Shown here piece by piece: positions 41,060 through 43,155 of a stretch of 43,155 bases of DNA (positions within the stretch are counted from its first letter, which is position 1; every line of letters starts with the position of its first letter). A program made the position numbers and the translations under genes. A model generated the notes under the pieces. That model ran no database searches. It was not told where the DNA came from and saw only the letters and a program-made list of their open reading frames with translations. The DNA comes from Geosiphon pyriformis (Eukaryota; Glomeromycota; Glomeromycetes; Archaeosporales; Geosiphonaceae): NCBI GenBank assembly GCA_016748015.1, contig JAAOMT010000234.1, forward strand, positions 1 to 43,155, written 5' to 3'.

Positions 41060-41760
41060 AGGAAAATAAACAAATACATGCTTAAAAAAATAAATGCCAA
41101 AATACTTTCTCTTTTAACATACTTGAAAAAAATAAAAAAAGCTTGGTCTATTAACAAAAACATTATAAATAGCTTGGTAAATTCATAAAAAATATGGAGT
41201 TTTTAAAAAAAACAACTTTACAAATTCAAATAGAAATCTTAATTAGATGTCTTAAGAGTTTTAATTATTGCAAAAAAAACCAAAACACTTATATTATTAC
41301 AGCTATTATATATTTTGCTAACCAAAAACTTTAACAAGTTTATCAGTTTCGAAATAAACAATTTTATTTTACTAGAGTGTAACTTTTTTAAAGAAAATAA
41401 TATTATAATTAAATCTTTTAATTTTTAATTATATTTAATTATATGTATTAATTATTATTGTTATCTATATTAGCCACACAATTTTAAAATTAGTTATTAA
41501 AATTATTATTGATTTGATTAATGATTTTGACCATTAACTTAGTTATTAATTTAGTTATTGACTCAATTTTTAATTTAATTATTGACCAAATTATGATCTC
41601 TTTTCAAAAATATGTAAGCAAGATTTTTAAAGCTATATAAATTCAATTTGCTTAATAAGTTCTTTGATTATTTTTTTATTATACAATATTTATTACTCTT
41701 TTGCTATCTGTAAGTGTATTATTCTATTTATGAAAAATTAATATCATTTACAATATTAAA
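41060..41760 (+). mobile_element. Gypsy 3' pol end and LTR, right-hand copy
   Basis: Direct relative of 600-1700: GCAAAAAAAACCAAAACACTTAT (about 41265) against GCAAAAAAACCAAAATAGTTAT (about 894), and ATATGTAAGCAAGATTTTTAAAGCT (about 41611) against the promoter-like string at 1256. Compared with the left copy, about 250 bases in the middle of the LTR are missing. Confidence 0.65.
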
Positions 41761-42563
41761 TCATCAAAAAAAATTAAAAATCATTAAAATTTTAGGATTT
41801 ATTGTATTAATATATTATATATGGATAAAAAATATCCTAATAAATTAATACTCTGATTATTTTTAAAATACAGATTATATGAAATTATTATAATGATAAC
41901 TAAGTTTATTCTATTATAAATCAAATTAACATTAAAATGTAATAGCTATTTATGTATTTTAACAGGCATATGGTTTTTTTAAAAAATTTTCAATTTTAGA
42001 TGAAGTTGAATTCATTTAAATTGAGAACTTGCAATTATTAAAATTAGACGTTGTACATACAAAATTAAAAATATTGGAATTAGTTGATTTATAGTTTTTT
42101 AGAAACACTTTTTCAGAAATTATACTCAAAATTAGGATTATGATAAATACTTAAAACAAAGTTCAAATTCTAATAAGAGCTTATCTTATGAGAATACTTA
42201 AAAAATCATGTTAAAAATCGCAAACACTTATAAATTAATTTGAGAATATTTTTTTGAGGTAAGAGGTGGAAAATTTTTAAAGAACAGAAAATGATTAAAT
42301 TAAGTTGGATTTCTTTTTGAAAATTCTGATTTTATGATAAAATTAAGTTTGGTCTAGAAAACAGCTTAATTCAAGTGAAAATGTTTAAAATTAGGATGTA
42401 GTTAGTTTTTTACTCAAATGGTAATGCAAAAATTTATATGGCGAGTTTATCACAAATTCTCACACGGAACACATGACAGTCACAATAAGTTGAACAGAGG
42501 TTGATATTAATACCGAAGGCATGAAGGGGTTAATGCTCGATCTTTAATTGATGTTACTGAATC
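41761..42563. other. Spacer, no gene recognised
   Basis: AT-rich up to about 42430. The final 120 bases (GGCGAGTTTATCACAAATTC through GGGGTTAATGCTCGATC) are less AT-rich, but all frames are short. No repeat partner was found for this strip. It borders the inverted kinase segment at 42564. Confidence 0.4.
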
Positions 42564-43155
42564 ATAGTTTCAATAATTTTCGGTTAATGATAACAAATTA
42601 ACTGTCTGTTAGTTAAACTTTCGATAACTAGGGCTCGGTATATTTTTATAAAGTAACATAGATGATATACGTAGTATAAAAATCAGGGTTCAATGGAATA
42701 TAGGAAGAGAAAAAACAAATCTAAGAAGAAAGAGTGATAAAAGAAAGTAACAATGAAATTTATAATGACATCTTTGTAGAATAGTAGCACCCTTTAACAT
42801 ATTGAAATGAATCTAATAAACTATATAATTAATATAAATTTTATGACAATGGTTATCTAGGATTTATCTATTATGAAAACCATCAACTAATCAAAATAAA
42901 TCAATATTGCCAATCTATAAAGAGTCGTCTAAATATAATAGATAGTAAAATAAATAAGAGCATAAATTTATCAATGATTAATCATAGATGTATTTCTTAC
43001 CTTTAGGGAGAAACACAAATTCTTTTAGGATAGCAAAGTAAATTAAGGTATTTTATCAATATACTGTATAATGATTAAATCAAGGAATTAATCAATATAA
43101 AATAGATAAACTAACCTTTAGAAAAATCAATCATTTGCAAAGTTAAAACACGACT
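42564..43155 (-). repeat. Inverted, apparently identical copy of 10792-11383
   Basis: The last 592 bases of the window are the reverse complement of the 3' end and downstream region of kinase 1, without any difference seen. Identity begins sharply at 42564 and is cut by the window edge. Confidence 0.95.
42915..43155 (-). CDS. Third TKL kinase copy, 3' end only (cut by window edge)
   Basis: Minus-strand segments equivalent to the last part of kinase 1: exon 2 end 43116-43155 (codes SRVLTLQMIDFSK), exon 3 43001-43021 (EFVFLPK) and exon 4 42915-42928 (DDSL and stop), separated by the same two introns. The sequence is the same as copy 1 as far as I can see. The kinase domain must lie beyond the right edge. 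Whether this is a separate gene, an allele or an assembly effect cannot be decided here. Confidence 0.75.

Larger units (their letters stand above)
36961..41760 (+). mobile_element. Ancient Ty3/gypsy retrotransposon, heavily mutated
   Basis: A roughly 4.8 kb stretch in which decayed pol domains can be read on the plus strand in the usual order: RT (about 38160-38700), connection/RNase H (about 38740-39000), integrase (about 40138-40400), a 3' pol region (about 40840-41340) and an LTR-like end (about 41340-41760). Order RT-RNaseH-IN is that of Ty3/gypsy. An additional LTR-like copy at 39590-40090 interrupts it. Codon changes against the family pattern are mostly G to A and C to T. The 5' LTR and gag could not be delimited, and 36961 is only a guess. 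The element is inactive. Confidence 0.72.

Noticed and set aside
36961-41760. Inserted mitochondrial DNA, suggested by the extreme AT content
   Set aside because: Readable domains are RT, RNase H and integrase of Ty3/gypsy type in the right order. No mitochondrial genes or tRNAs were seen.
1-43155. CRISPR array or bacterial mobile system
   Set aside because: No regular direct repeats with unique spacers, no bacterial ribosome-binding sites or operons. Introns, 5S type and kinase style are eukaryotic.

Overview
The window looks like nuclear DNA of a very AT-rich filamentous fungus, most likely an arbuscular mycorrhizal fungus (Glomeromycotina, Rhizophagus-like). Four things support this. The tyrosine-kinase-like (TKL) kinases have a fused N-terminal Cys cluster, HRDLHSGN and a DLG in place of DFG. 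The introns are short GT-AG. The intergenic DNA is extremely AT-rich and packed with decayed Tc1/mariner and Ty3/gypsy relics. Two small secreted Cys-rich proteins have the layout of symbiosis effector candidates. The taxon is inferred from protein style, not from a search.

Layout. 1-1700: inverted copy of a kinase promoter segment, then the 3' end and LTR of a decayed Ty3/gypsy element. 3648-4154: intronless gene for a glycine-rich hydrophobic protein whose reading frame continues past a stop codon. 6338-7075: kinase pseudogene. 7990-11650 and 21880-25225: two diverged direct copies of a block, each with one intact four-exon TKL kinase gene. 12600-14060 and 25310-26090: inverted AT-rich repeats that still carry glycine-loop fragments of dead kinases. 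15130-15748: Tc1 relic. 16078-16193: a single 5S rRNA gene on the minus strand. 16840-18260 and 33190-34730: another direct duplication, each copy with one minus-strand secreted Cys-rich protein gene. 18180-19040 and 28738-29590: inverted duplication with the 3' half of a Tc1 element. 27443-28373: a two-exon gene for an unrecognised, probably nuclear protein. 34763-34865: an orphan exon, followed by another Tc1 relic. 36961-41760: a long, heavily mutated Ty3/gypsy element. 42564-43155: the 3' end of a further kinase copy in reverse orientation, cut by the window edge.

The genes do not form an operon or pathway. What links them is the mode of evolution: kinase and secreted-protein genes multiply as small segmental duplications, direct and inverted, inside a transposon graveyard, and copies then diverge, change termini or die. 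Both window edges are near-identical inverted copies of segments of the kinase 1 locus. They would fit together around one missing inverted copy, so the window may be a contig broken at a long inverted repeat.

All exon structures are manual readings from splice signals and copy-to-copy comparison. Identities and repeat borders were judged by eye.
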